NCBI RefSeq assembly: GCF_011386835.1
Contig: NC_088796.1
Span: forward strand, 65,423,468-65,487,467
Origin: Chrysemys picta bellii
Lineage: Eukaryota; Chordata; Testudines; Emydidae
DNA length: 64,000 nt
Reading direction: 5' to 3'
Shown: positions 1-10,330 of the stretch, piece after piece
Numbering within the stretch: the stretch's first letter is position 1
Layout of the letters: the number at the start of each line of letters is the position of its first letter
Notes under the pieces: generated by a model
Seen by the model: the letters and a program-made list of their open reading frames with translations, nothing else
Database searches by the model: none
Told to the model about the DNA's origin: nothing
Translations under genes and position numbers: made by a program

Positions 1-215
1 CTCATGACCATATTATCATCTAGATGCTTACAAATTGATTGTTTAATAATTTATTCCAGTATCTTTCTAGATATCAAAGTTATGTTAGTCTATAATTCTC
101 TGGATTCTCTTTGTTCCCCTTTTTAAAGATAGGTACCATGTTAGCTCTTCTTTGGTCCTCTGGGATCTCACCCATATTCCATGAGTTCCCAAAGATTAGA
201 TAATCATTAGTGCTA
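1..215 (-). mobile_element. CR1-type LINE fragment, RT region, cut by window edge
   Basis: Read on the minus strand, one frame gives GEIPEDQRRAN, then VPIFKKGNKENP and NYR. This matches the early reverse-transcriptase region of CR1 LINEs (GEVPEDW, VPIFKKG and NYRPVSLTS in family members). Stops and a frame slip follow, so it is a dead fragment. Both the 5' and 3' parts of the element are missing, and it runs off the left edge. The family assignment rests on the motif order, not on a search. Confidence 0.72.
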
Positions 216-309
216 ATGGATTGTGCTGAGGGAGGGGTTGCAGGTAGGTACTAGTGTTATTGGTAGGTACCTATATGAGTAGCATGCCTGCTACTATATT
301 CCATTATGA
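216..309. other. Unclassified spacer
   Basis: Short stretch between the CR1 fragment and the hAT-type element. It holds near-repeats of a TAGGTA word but no gene or element I recognise. Confidence 0.4.
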
Positions 310-753
310 CAGTGGTTTACAAACATATTTCATCGTGTTCCCCCTCCTTTGTGTCTGAAGTAGTATATGCTCCCCCCTTTCCCCTGGGGTATCTGGCCAT
401 CATCTACCACTCTCCGGCTGCCCAGCTCTGAAGACAGAGCAGAGACCATCAGCTGCTGTGGACACCCGGCTCTGAAGGCAGTGCTGCTGCCAACAGCAGT
501 GCTGAAATAAGGGTGAAAATACCATCCACCGTTACTTCTGTGCATCTCTGAAAGCAGTGCTGCTGCCAGCAGTAGCACAGAAGTAAGGGTGGTATGGTAT
601 TGCTACCCTTACTTCTGCACCACTCTCCAGCCAACCAGCTCTAGATGTATGCAGTAAGTTTTCCCCCCTAAAGTTTCTCATGTTCCCCCAGAATAAATTC
701 TACACCCCTTTGGGGAGGAGGGAGCACACACACCCCCAGTTTGAGAACCTCTG
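310..753. mobile_element. Non-autonomous hAT-type DNA transposon (444 bp)
   Basis: The left end reads CAGTGGTTTACAAAC and the right end, reverse-complemented, reads CAGAGGTTCTCAAAC: hAT-style terminal inverted repeats (TIRs) beginning CAG. The flanks CATTATGA (302-309) and CTTTATGG (754-761) agree at 6 of 8 positions, as expected for an old 8-bp TSD. The interior carries two diverged copies of a CTCTGAA-GCAGTGCTGCTGCC unit around 467-500 and 547-575, each followed by a segment related to 'acttctgcac'. There is no transposase. Short ORFs across it are chance. Confidence 0.75.
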
Positions 754-878
754 CTTTATGGAATATATCTTATTTCCCCCCATGCACTGGTCCAACTCTG
801 TGAGCTGGTTCTGGAGGAGGTGAGCCATAGACCTCCACCTTCTTCCTGTCATTTACTACCCCCCACACCCTAAGAGCA

Positions 879-1002
879 TAGGGTGACCAGATAGCAAGTG
901 TGAAAAACTGGGACAGGGGATGGGGGATAATAGGAGCCCATATAAAAATAAGCCCCAAATATCGGGACTGTTCCTATAAAACTGGGACATCTGGTCACCT
1001 TA
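879..1002. mobile_element. 124-bp MITE, TAGGGTGACCAG family, copy 1
   Basis: Ends are TAGGGTGACCAGAT and, in inverse, TAAGGTGACCAGAT (13 of 14). Flanks TAAGAGCA (871-878) and CAAGAGCA (1003-1010) form an 8-bp TSD with one mismatch, which points to the hAT superfamily. The interior is a run of related 'tgggaca' words and has no coding potential. A second copy of exactly the same length is at 33372-33495. Confidence 0.85.
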
Positions 1003-1010
1003 CAAGAGCA

Positions 1011-2084
1011 CCACATATGCTTGGAAAAGTAAGAAGACAAACAGGTCTTGGGCAGAGAACAGGGATTACAATTCTGCCTCGCCCTTATGCACCATGCACA
1101 AGGTGGTAAAGGCTCCTATCTCTCTCTCTCCTCCCGCTCATTTTATACCTACATAAAAGGCAGGAAGAAATGAACTCTGCAGTAGCATGGGACAGGTCAA
1201 TCATACTCTTGCTGCTCAGGGCTCCAAGGCCTTATCTGTGGATCAATTTAGTTATGCCAGGGAAAATTTTCTTAATATAGACAAAGCCTGAGGAGGTGGA
1301 ATTTGCTCTATTCTGGGATCTGCTTCAGTTCATCTTTCCTTTTAAAAACACATCTTGAGAGATTTTTATTTCAAAAGGTACTATTTATTGCAAGGACTGT
1401 TGGGATATCACTTTCCCCACATCCCTTTTTTTCTTATTGGACTCATTCATTTGCTTTTGTCTGTTGGAAATTTAAGAAACATTTTATTCGTTTTTTTTTA
1501 ATTTGTTATTATGTTGTACACTGACCCAAGTTCTAATCATCACCACCATCATCATTCCATAAAAATTGCAGAAGACAAAGTGAAATGGACACAAATGTAT
1601 TACAATGTCAAAAGATCACTCTGTGAACACATCATTAAGAGAGTCAGAAATGAGCAGTAGTAGCAAGTATCAAGACAAATAGCTGGGAAGGTTAAGAGGA
1701 AAAAGTAAAACCTCAGCCAACGGTATAAATAAAGGTTCATAGGCTTTAGGATTATGATTTATTGTTTTAATAATAGTGATGGAATTATCAAATCTTTTAA
1801 AGGGCAAAAGTCTCCTTTCAGATCTGCACAACATATCACAACTCTGGTATTATTCTTTCCCTGCATATAAAGATCTTGTCACCAGTTCTGCACATGTGTG
1901 GAGAGCAGGAAATTGGAATTGATATCTGCCTGGTGGATCTACAAGGAGAATTGTGCCATAATTTTAAAACAATAGGCATTAAAAAGTACCAAAATTCTCA
2001 CTGTTCATGCCTACACAACTAGTGCTCAGTGTTGAACTTGTTTTCTTGCAATTACAAAAAAGTATGATCACAACACCCTCATCA
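1011..2084. other. Unclassified AT-rich DNA
   Basis: No gene or element recognised. It contains a run of T near 1490, a CACCACCATCATCAT-like simple stretch near 1537 and scattered short ORFs under 80 codons without recognisable motifs. Confidence 0.4.
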
Positions 2085-2400
2085 AATTCTTCTGCTGGTT
2101 CCTCATTTGTTTCAGGATCCAATTCGTAGCTGCATTACTGTTTTTTGAAATCATCCATGTCTGTAATATCAACAATTTTTCACAAAGTCTACTTTTCTCT
2201 ATTTTCCCTCCATTCATCCAGCACTTGCTTTGTTCTCAGTCCTCTACACAATGTAGTCATTATGGGGTGAAAGCCTTCTATGTTATAGCACCTGTGTTCT
2301 GGAACAGTTACCTTGTGTAACTAACATTTTGATCCTCCAGCTCATTTTAAATATCAGCTGAAAACATCTCTGTTCTCCTTTGCCTGTTCTTTATATTTGT
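2085..2400 (+). mobile_element. L2-like LINE, decayed C-terminal end of ORF2
   Basis: Plus-strand frames give pieces resembling the tail of L2-clade ORF2: a segment like 'FVSGSNS' in the place of the HWLP...FRI region near 2100, GEKAFYVIAPVFWNSY near 2260-2310 (family members have G-AFSVAAP-LWNSLP), and AHFKYQLKTSLF near 2340-2375 (SFKSQLKTHLF in relatives). Several frame shifts are needed, so it is ancient and broken. The name is inferred from the order of these short motifs. Confidence 0.55.
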
Positions 2401-2984
2401 TTTTCCTCTCTCTGCAATTTATTTCCAATTTTATTAATAATGTTCTAAAGTATTGGGGGATAAAATTTATCTGAGAAAAAAAACTATGGAAGATTGGAAA
2501 ACAGGTTTATTTCCTGTTGACATAATTGATGCACCCTATAGACTCCAGAAATGAGCAGAATTTAAAGTGGTCTGAAAAAGTGTGTGTACGTGTGTGCAAG
2601 CACAATCATAATTGGGGAGTAGCAGTTTTGATAAAACAGAGTTTGATGTGCACCCTTCAGCTACCCAGCTCAAAACTCTATTTGCCATTTCTATGACCCT
2701 ATTTGATTCCCTTCACTTCAAGCACTGAGGTTAGGGAAGAAAACACAGAAGGAAAAACAACATTAGTTAATAGAAGTATTGCCACAAACCAACTTCAACA
2801 GGAACATTGGAATGACCATGTTAGATCTGATTTCTAATTCCTCCCAACTCTAGTATCCTGACACACAGTGCCCAGTAATAGATACTTCAGAAAAAAGTTC
2901 AAGAGACCCTGTATTGGAAAGTTATGAAATAGCATTTCATAAATAAATTTCTTCCTAATCCCTGTCAATAAGGTCAACATGAAT
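2401..2984. other. Unclassified spacer
   Basis: AT-rich, with a short TGTGTGTACGTGTGTG stretch near 2580. No gene or recognisable mobile element. Confidence 0.4.
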
Positions 2985-3215
2985 CTGAGTCTGCCTGAGT
3001 CCCACAGTGCCTCATGGGATCCATAGTTAATGTACATCATGTCTCCACTTTGGACTATGGTCTGGGCTCCTTGATCAAACTACATCTCCCATGTTGCACT
3101 GGGGACCCTCCCATGGTGCATTGTGGGAGTCCCATAATCATGGGAGATGTAGTCATGCTGATACATATAGAAGAATTGGGTGTGAGGCACCTAAGCTATA
3201 GCTCCCATGAGGCAC
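2985..3215. repeat. Degenerate palindromic repeat built on ACTACATCTCCCATG
   Basis: ACTACATCTCCCATG at 3079-3093 recurs as its exact reverse complement at 3139-3153. Flanking words 'cagtgcctcatggga' (about 3004-3019) and 'ctcccatgaggcactg' (about 3201-3217) form a second, outer inverted pair. Nested inverted arms suggest a small DNA transposon or an old fold-back element. I cannot place a TSD. Confidence 0.55.
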
Positions 3216-3423
3216 TGTTGTCAACCCAGGCAAATGCAGACACTTGTTTTGGGTTGTTCAAAATTAAACAATTGCTTTGATTTTCCATCAAGAAAATTGA
3301 AAAAAATTCAGCAAAATTGACAGTTCCTCATGGAAAATTTTGATTTTGAAGAAACCACATTTTTTCAATAGAGAAAGAATTTTGAGAACAACAACAACAA
3401 TAACCACGACCAGTTCTCATTCA
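3216..3423. other. Unclassified spacer
   Basis: AT-rich with A-runs. Nothing recognised. Confidence 0.35.
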
Positions 3424-3680
3424 ATGGAAAAGGCACTGGAGTGGGATTTGAGAGATGTGGGATCTATTCCTAGCTGTGTCAGAGATGTGTTGTGTGACCT
3501 TAGACAAATCACTTCTCCTCTCTTTTCCTTCCTATCTTTTCAATTAAGACTATAAGCTCATCAGGGCAAGGACTCTTTCTTACTGTGTATTTGTACAAGT
3601 CCCAGCACAATAGGGCCCTCATCTTACTTAGGGGCCTCTAGGCACTATCATAACATAAATACTACTAGTAATACTGAGTA
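3424..3680 (+). mobile_element. MIR-like SINE with L2-like 3' tail
   Basis: The order is the MIR/CORE-SINE order: 'aaaggcactggagtgggattt', a 'tgtgtgaccttagacaaatca' core (CORE: gtgaccttgggcaagtca), then an L2-type tail with 'actataagctcatcagggc' and 'caaggactctttctta', ending near a 'taatact' AT stretch. This is a diverged, non-coding element; the 71-codon ORF inside it is meaningless. Confidence 0.75.
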
Positions 3681-3854
3681 CCACAGGATAATTATTTTCT
3701 CTGGGGAAAAAAAGGATTTCCCATCAGCAATTTTAAATGATTTGCCTTTCAATTCCATTGAAAGTCCCCTTGCTTTGTCTTATGAAAAGGCTAAATGGAA
3801 GTACTGAACACCTGAATCTTTAATTATTTTGTGTACTTCTATCACATCCCTTCT

Positions 3855-4035
3855 TATCTGTGTCATCTCTAAATTAAACAGTCACAGTCTTTTCAATCTC
3901 TCCTCATACAGAGGTCACTCCATACCGCTAAACAATTTTTTCACCTGTCTTAATGACCCTATTGTCACTATATCTTTTTTGAGAATGGGTGGCCAGGGTT
4001 GAACACAGTTTTGCAGGTGAGAGCATGTGATTGAT
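3855..4035 (-). mobile_element. CR1 3'-region fragment
   Basis: The reverse complement follows the CR1 3' region word by word: a 'tgtgttcaaccctggccacc' segment, 'tcaaaaaagatata', then 'gaggagagattgaaaagactg' and 'agaagggatgtgat'. The same words appear at 9840-9990 in the better copy. It is truncated at both ends and clearly old. Confidence 0.65.
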
Positions 4036-4638
4036 ATATGTAATGATATTATAATTTGTTCAGTATTATTTTATATCCTATTATTCATTCTAAGATTTAA
4101 TAAACAACAACAGGGTTGTTAACAGCCCTGGAAAACCAAAGACAAACTATGAAAACGAAAGTGGCCTGAGTTTTATAGTACTTCAACCAATCAATCTGCA
4201 AGACATAGTAACGAACAGGTTTCAACACTCAACCCAGAACTAATTACGAACTGGGGGTGGAGGGAGAGAGGGAGAAGCACCAGAATATATAGAAAGTCAA
4301 ACAGAACCAAACCAAGACTAATGTATGTTGGTTACTCCATTTAATCTGTAAAAATCCTATCTAGCGCTTCAATTCAAAACTTCACCATTTGTCCTGAACT
4401 CATGGTAGACTGCAAGCTCTTACAGGTAGAGATTGTTTTTTTTTTCTAAATTTCTGTATAGAACTGAGCACATTGTGGGCACTACTGTAAATATAATTTG
4501 GCACGGTGCATATATATAATGCTGGCTTATGGCAAACAATCATGTCTTCCACTAGTGGCTGGCCCCTTTAAAGATAAAACCTCCAGCAAAAAAAGACATT
4601 CTGTTTTTTTCCCTGCTCACAACAACGTCCATCTGTCT
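4036..4638. other. Unclassified AT-rich DNA
   Basis: No gene found. It includes a short palindrome 'cagggttgttaacagccctg' (about 4111-4130) and a T-run at about 4436-4446. The right edge carries the left copy of the TSD of the next element. Confidence 0.4.
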
Positions 4639-4761
4639 GAAGAAGTGGGCTGTAGTCCACGAAAGTTATGCTCTAATAAATTTGTTAGTCTCTAAGGTGC
4701 CACAAGTACTCCTGTTCTTTTTGCGGATACAGACTAACACGGCTGCTACTCTGAAATCTGA
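4639..4761 (+). mobile_element. Penelope-like element tail, type A, 5'-truncated
   Basis: This is the type A tail, the same sequence as the 3' end of the coding Penelope element at 56546-58665: 'gaagaagtgggctgtagtcc', 'gttagtctctaaggtgccac', 'gatacagactaacacggctg', 'ctactctgaaa'. It is flanked by a 9-bp direct repeat CATCTGTCT (4630-4638 and 4762-4770), which fits a TSD and marks a real, short insertion of about 123 bp. It is too short to code. Confidence 0.85.
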
Positions 4762-4770
4762 CATCTGTCT

Positions 4771-6649
4771 GTAGACATCCATGACTTTTTACAGAATGGC
4801 ATGTCATGTGGTATTTAAACTCCTGTGGACATAAAATGCTTAGGACTAGGTTGTTATCATGTCTCCCTATAATGTCTAGGACCAGAAAGTAGGAGAGTCT
4901 CCTACATACTTATGGCTAACAGCATTATACCTTTAGATTAAGCGGTAGGTCTTGTGCTTTTGGTGCTGAAGGTCCAAAGTTCAACTGCTACTGATAACTA
5001 TGATGTCTGCCTGTCTGTCTGTCTGTGACCATAGTTTGTCACGGATAGTTGTTAGTCAGCAGGGCAAATGTCAAGACAACAACCAAAAATTCAGCATTAG
5101 AAGATGGAGAAATCTATGAATAACAATGAAAATTAAGGTTCAGATATGATCAGACAAGTTTTCCCTCCACAAAGTCTGTTACAGTTGCTTCTAAAATTGT
5201 GGGTCCAGCTTTTCTACTTGTCCTAGCATGAATCTGAATAAAACTCCCAGGGGGAATCTACATGTGGGTGCTTCATAGATTCCTTTAATCCTGCAAGTAT
5301 GCATCTTGTGTCTTTTGGAGGTCATATTTAAGAAAGCAAAAATTCCACGGTGTAAGGCCCTCATAAATGCCACACACGCAATTAAGATAGCAAAGCAAGT
5401 GGTCAAAATATCATCTAAATATTACAGCTACTTCATCTTCCTTAATGAGAAAATTCCACAATCCTGGGCCTTCACAAAGTGAATGCTGTAGAATTATAGC
5501 AGCTAAAGATAATTTTTGATAAATTTATCATGAAACTTCTTAGCAGGAAAATTAAAACAAATTAAAGACTGCAACCTCAGTTCTTTAGAAATCACTGTTT
5601 TCCTATATACTTAAGCAGATGATGTCCTTACTAATGAAATGGGCAGCTCTATAATAGGGACTTTTGAAGGTATTACTATGATCCCCTAATTGAACTTACG
5701 TCCTAATGACTGATGGTGAACACATTGGAGTTTACCTCCAAATAAAACAGGTTTATTTCTATTATCCACTCCATTCTGAATAAATACCATCCAGGTAGCC
5801 TTAAGGTATTTTCAAGCCTCATTTTGTAAACCTATTATAAACACCAGTGTGTGAAGAAATCTAAATCTGAAGCATCACTGGGCTTGTGATTGAAAAAGTG
5901 GTTCACAAATTTATCCATACCTTGTTAGTGTGATTAAACGAATAGGAGTAGTCATGGGAGGCTTCAGAAAGGAATTGATGTGAAAAAGCTGCAAGCTGAG
6001 CAGTCTTTTAAAACTGTCATTTCCATTTCAGGAAACCTCAGTTATACAGGGTTATACAGGGTGACTGAGTTATAAGACTTCCTACTCCCTACCTGAAGTG
6101 CTCACATTTTGGCTACTGAATCATTTTGTGGCATTTCACATCAGGTGACATTGGCTATATTTTACAAAAAAATATGTAGGAAAACTGATTTGCCCATGTC
6201 CTATAAATGTACAGCCCTAAGAGTGGTGTCTAGTTTTCATCTGAGGAAGAAGTCATGCATCTCATGTGAGGCTGCCAACAATTTCACCACACAAAATGTG
6301 TACATATATAAAACCATCACTGGCTGCCTCAAAAAATATGGGCACACTTGAAATTACTGTACATTTGTACTTTTAAAAAAGTCATATTTCTCTTGAAAAA
6401 CTACCTTGTCTGAGTTTAGAGGAAAATCTAATTTCAAACAGGAGGAAAATAAATATTTTGATCAGACACCTTATTCAACACACTTTGGAGGAATAAACTC
6501 TCAGAGGGATAATAGGAGTCATTACAGCAACAGCATCCAATGGGATAGCAAACTGGGAACTTGCAATTTGCAGATCACACACAACATAGGCTTAGAAAGG
6601 AGATAGATAAGTTGCTGACTAGCACTTCTCTGTCTCCTGAATGTTATGG
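4771..6649. other. Unclassified AT-rich DNA
   Basis: No gene recognised. It holds a (CTGT)n microsatellite (listed separately), and GTTATACAGG directly repeated at 6041-6060. ORFs of 60-80 codons (5191-5406, 6109-6351, 6406-6606) lack recognisable domains. Confidence 0.4.
5011..5026. repeat. (CTGT)4 microsatellite
   Basis: Four uninterrupted CTGT units. Confidence 0.9.
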
Positions 6650-7361
6650 TGTCACAGGGTATGCTCACCACTAGTGCACCTCCTGCTATTTGCTCTGGGG
6701 ATTAGCTGATTCCAGGTCCGACAGCTCCTTTCCACCTTTGGCGGCATGCCTTGCCTTCTCTTCCTGGCTCTCAGTGAGGCAAGATACTCTACATTTGTGA
6801 CCTAGCCCTCCAGCATATGTGTCCTCCCCTTCCAGGGCATCAAAGTCTCTTCTTATAAATGACTCAGGCAGTCTTCCCATCCAGTGTCACTTCCCAAATG
6901 GCTGGTAGGGAATCCCAGGCCCACCCTCTACTCCGGGTACCAGTTCAGAGACCCTCTAATCAGCAGCCAAGTTCTGTTCCATTCTGGACCTTACTGCCTT
7001 TTCCCTAAGTCTTAGCTAACCTTCTGGCCCCACTCATTCTCTGGTTTGCCAGTCCCCAAATTCCCTCCTCCCAGGGTACTTTGGCTCTGTAGCCCCCAAA
7101 CACACACACCCCTTCTCCCAGGGAGTGATTTCAGATTACTTCCCTGCAGCCTCATCTCTGCTGCTAACTTCCTGTCTCTGTAAAAACCCAGCCCAGCTCA
7201 CTCCTCCTTAGCTGTGCACCCTCATTATTCAATCAGAGGATTACTTAAGTATCCTGATTCCCCTCAGCTGTGGCCTGTCTGGTTGATTGCCCTCCCCCTC
7301 CCCTTTTCTTAGCTCACATTAACCCACTTAGGGCAAGTGTGGGGGTGAACATCCCATCACA
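6650..7361. mobile_element. Solo-LTR-like element (712 bp)
   Basis: The left end is TGTCACAGGGTATGCTCACC; the right end, reverse-complemented, is TGTGATGGGATGTTCACC, so the element is bounded by TG...CA with imperfect inverted ends. The flanking 5-mers TATGG (6645-6649) and TCTGG (7362-7366) match at 4 of 5, consistent with an LTR-type TSD. The interior is richer in G+C than its surroundings and has no coding capacity. Orientation is unclear; minus-strand reading is possible because TTTATAAGAAG near 6850-6861 on that strand could be a TATA box. A MITE with long inverted ends is the alternative. Confidence 0.55.
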
Positions 7362-7490
7362 TCTGGCTTCAGGCAGTGTCACTAGGTTGACATTGGAAAA
7401 CTGAGATTCAGACAGATGAGGACAAATATTTTCAAAACAGCCACTGATTTGGATACCTCTATTTCTAGATGCCTATCTTGAGACATCTTG

Positions 7491-7579
7491 GGCCAGGTTT
7501 TCAAAAGAGCTCAGCGGCCAAAACACCAAATGAAATCAATTGGAGCTGTGGGTTCGCAGCACCTCTGAGAATCAGGACT
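7491..7579. repeat. Short interspersed palindromic repeat ('caaaagagctcag...ctctgagaatcagg')
   Basis: The segment has inverted halves: 'gccaggttttcaaaagagct' on the left and 'cacctctgagaatcaggac' on the right, around a 'caattggagctg' centre. It abuts the next CR1. Family unknown. Confidence 0.35.
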
Positions 7580-8257
7580 AGGGGTTATAGCGGACAAGAA
7601 ACTGGATATGAGTCGACAGTGTGCCCCTGTTGCCAAGAAGGCTAACGGCATTTTGGGCTGTATAAGTAGGGGCATTGCCAGTAGATTGAGGGACATGATC
7701 ATTCCCCTCAATTCGACATTGGCGAGGCCTCATCTGGAGTACTGTGTCCATTTTGGGGCCCCACACGAAAAGAAGGATGTTGAAAAATTGGAAAGAGTCC
7801 AGCGGAGGGCAACAAATTATTCGGGGGCTGGAGCTCAGGACTTATGAGGAGAGGATTAAACAAAAAATTGGGATTGTTTAATCTGCAGAAGAGAAGAATA
7901 AGGGGGGATTTGATAGCTGCTTTCAACTACCTGAAAGGGGGTTCCAAAGAGAATGGATCTAGACTGTTCTCAATGGTACCAGATGACAGAACAAGGAGTA
8001 ATGGTCTCAAGTTGCAGTGGGGGAGGTTTAGGTTGGATATTAGGAAAAACTTTTTCACTAGGAGGGTGGTGAAGAACTGAAATGGGTTACCTAGGGAGGT
8101 GGTGGAATCTCCTTCCTTAGAGGTTTTTAAGGTCAGGCTTGACAAAGCCCTGGCTGGGATGATTTAGTTGGGAATTGGTCCTGCTTTGAGCAGGGGGTTG
8201 GACTAGAGGACCTCCTGAGGTCCCTTTCAACCCTGATATTCTATGATTCTATGATCC
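7580..8257 (+). mobile_element. CR1 LINE 3' end, truncated
   Basis: Runs from 'ggggttatagcggacaagaa' through 'cgaggcctcatctggagtac', 'gtccagcggagggcaacaaa', 'ggtggtggaatctccttcct' and 'gaggtccctttcaaccctga' to the CR1 terminal repeat 'attctatgattctatgat'. These are the last residues of the RT ORF and the 3' region. Frame breaks are frequent; short ORFs at 7608-7847 and 7844-8080 are fragments of the old ORF. The copy lacks the RT core and cannot move. Confidence 0.9.
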
Positions 8258-9215
8258 AAAAATCATAGGCACCCAAAATTGTTTGGTTATAAATAATTTG
8301 TCTAGGGGATACTACTTTTAGTAATTTAGATGTGAGACTAAAGGTATAAGAGAGATCTGCATTGACTTAAATGGAGTTTTGCACAGCTACACCAGAAGAT
8401 AATTTGGCTGATAATCTATGCCCCAAACAGTTTATAGTCTGTAAAACAACCAAAGACCAGACAAGACCACACTGGGAAGGTCAAATAATAGTGATAGCAA
8501 AGAATTTGTTTTGTACTTTAAAAAAAAATTTATATGGGAGGAGTGGTGATGTACTGCACAGGCGAGTAGTGAAGCCTGGTTAGACATTGTTTTCAAAGTT
8601 TTTTATAAATGCAAACTGTTTCTAAGCAGTATTAAGGTCACTCAGGGAATGGTAGAAAAAGGACTCAGGAGTTGTGGCCTTCTGGCACCGTGTTCAGTTC
8701 TTTTGGCTAAATGTTTACCGCTAGTGCTCTAAGCCATCATCAGTGCAAAGAAACAAACAAAAATCCTACTATGCATATATCTAAAAAGCATGTAATGCTC
8801 TTAACTTTCAAATTACTGAGCAAACTCCCTTCCAAATTTGCTTGTTCATTAGATTTCAAGAAAGTGCACAAAACCAACTAGTTTTGAAAACACTAACTTG
8901 GTTCAGTTATTGATGCAAACCCAGTGAAAAAGATTTTCTTGAGACTTTCAACAAAAAAAATCACGTCTAATGAGAAATGAATAATGGAAAATTTCAGCTC
9001 AGAAGGAATTTGTCTGAGAATATTACAAGCAACTGACATGAGGTTCCATAATGGAAAATAGAACTCATCTTTTCAGCAATATGTATTGCTCCCTCTTGAA
9101 GGCATTTAATGGAGGGGATCATGGGCCCGGGCCTCTTTGACTTGCTTCTTCTTAATTCACTGTTCGCGCCTCTCTTCAGGCATACCTTTCCTGAGTTCTC
9201 TACCTCCATCTAGGG
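8258..9215. other. Unclassified DNA
   Basis: AT-rich, no gene. An A-run at about 8520-8528 and small ORFs (8371-8583; 8994-9209 minus) show no domains. Confidence 0.4.
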
Positions 9216-9285
9216 CATTGGTTATCAAATCGGAGGTTGGGACCCCTCAAGGGTCACAATTTTATTACATGGGGGGGGTCACTTA
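9216..9285 (+). mobile_element. hAT-type element, left-end fragment
   Basis: 'cattggttatcaaatcgg' followed by 'ttgggacccctcaagggtca' resembles the left end of hAT MITEs (CAGTGGTTCTCAAACTG, then GGGACCCC). Only about 70 bp are present and no right end is found, so this is a fragment. Confidence 0.45.
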
Positions 9286-9295
9286 ATTTAATAAC

Positions 9296-10330
9296 TGAAT
9301 AACTGGTTGGAAAACCATTCCCAGAGAGTAGCTGTCAGTGGTTCACAGTCAGGCTGGATGGTTATATCAAGTTGGGTTCTGCCAGGATCAGTTCTGGGTC
9401 TGGTTCTGTTTGAAATCTTCATCAGTGATTTAGATAATGGCATAGAGAATACACTTATAAAGTTTGTGGATGATACCAAGCTGGGAGGGGTTGCAAGTGT
9501 GTTGGAGGATAGGATTAAAATTCAAAATGATCTGGACAAACTGGAGAAATGGTCTGAGGGAAATAGGATGAAATTCAATAAGGACAAATACAAAGTATTC
9601 CACTTAGGAAGGAACAATCAGTTGCACACATACAAAATGGGAAATAACTGCCTAGGAAGGAGTCTGCGAAAACGGATCGGGGGTTATAGAGGATCACAAA
9701 CTAAATATGAGTCAACAATGTAACACTGTTAAAAAAAAAAAACATCATTCTGGGATGTATTACCAGGAGAGTTGTAAGCAAGACAACAAATAAATCTTTC
9801 ACTCTACTCCATGCTGATTAGGCCTCAACTGGAGTATTGTGTCCAGTTCTGGGTGCCACATTTCAGGAAACATGTAGACAAATTGAAGAAAGAACAATAA
9901 TGATTAAAGGTCTAGAAAACATGGTGTATGAGGGAAGATTGTAAAAAAAAACAGCTTTGTTTAGTTTGGAGAAGAGAAGACTGAGCGGGGAACAAGATAA
10001 CAGTTTTCAAGTTCATAAAAGGTTATTACAAGGAGTGAGAAAAAATGTTCTCTTTAACCTTTGAGGATAGGACAAGAAGCAATACACTTAAATCGCAGCA
10101 AAGGTGGTTTAGGTTGGACGTTAGAAAAAACTTCTTAACTGTCAAGGTAGTTAAGCATTGGAATAAATTACCTAGGGAGGTTGTGGAATCTCCATCGTTG
10201 GATATTTTTAAGAGCAGGTTAGACACACACCTGTCAAGGATGACCTAGATAATACTTAGTCCTGCCTTGAGTGCAGGGGACTGAACTAGAGAACCTCTTG
10301 AGGTCCCTTCCAGTCCTATGATTCTATGAT
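9296..10330 (+). mobile_element. CR1 LINE, 5'-truncated, 1.03 kb
   Basis: The longest CR1 copy in the window. It begins inside the RT gene ('gaaaaccattcccagagagt'), passes the catalytic box at about 9460-9483, continues through the 3' region ('ggcctcaactggagtattgt', 'gaggttgtggaatctccatc', 'gaggtcccttccagtcctat') and ends with 'gattctatgatt', the CR1 terminal repeat. 5' truncation of this kind is normal for CR1 retrotransposition. It has A-run expansions at 9729-9741 and 9943-9951. Better preserved than the copy at 7580-8257. Confidence 0.93.
9307..9723 (+). pseudogene. CR1 reverse transcriptase fragment
   Basis: A 138-codon open stretch. It holds GSVLGLVLFEIFISDLDNGI (residues about 28-47), the LINE RT region before the active site, then FVDDTKLGG (about 53-61), where VDD matches the catalytic aspartate pair of the F/YxDD box, then LDKLEKWSEGNRMKFNKDK (about 75-93). 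In the family this enzyme copies LINE RNA onto nicked chromosomal DNA. Here the N-terminal endonuclease and most of the RT are absent, and the frame ends in a stop after KYESTM, so it is not functional. The ATG at 9307 is just the first in the open frame, not a true start. Confidence 0.85.

Noticed and set aside
4637..4643. Perfect CTGAAGA hammerhead core box in the type A tail at 4639
   Set aside because: The first two bases belong to the TSD (CATCTGTCT), so the box is completed by chance; other type A copies read CCGAAGA.
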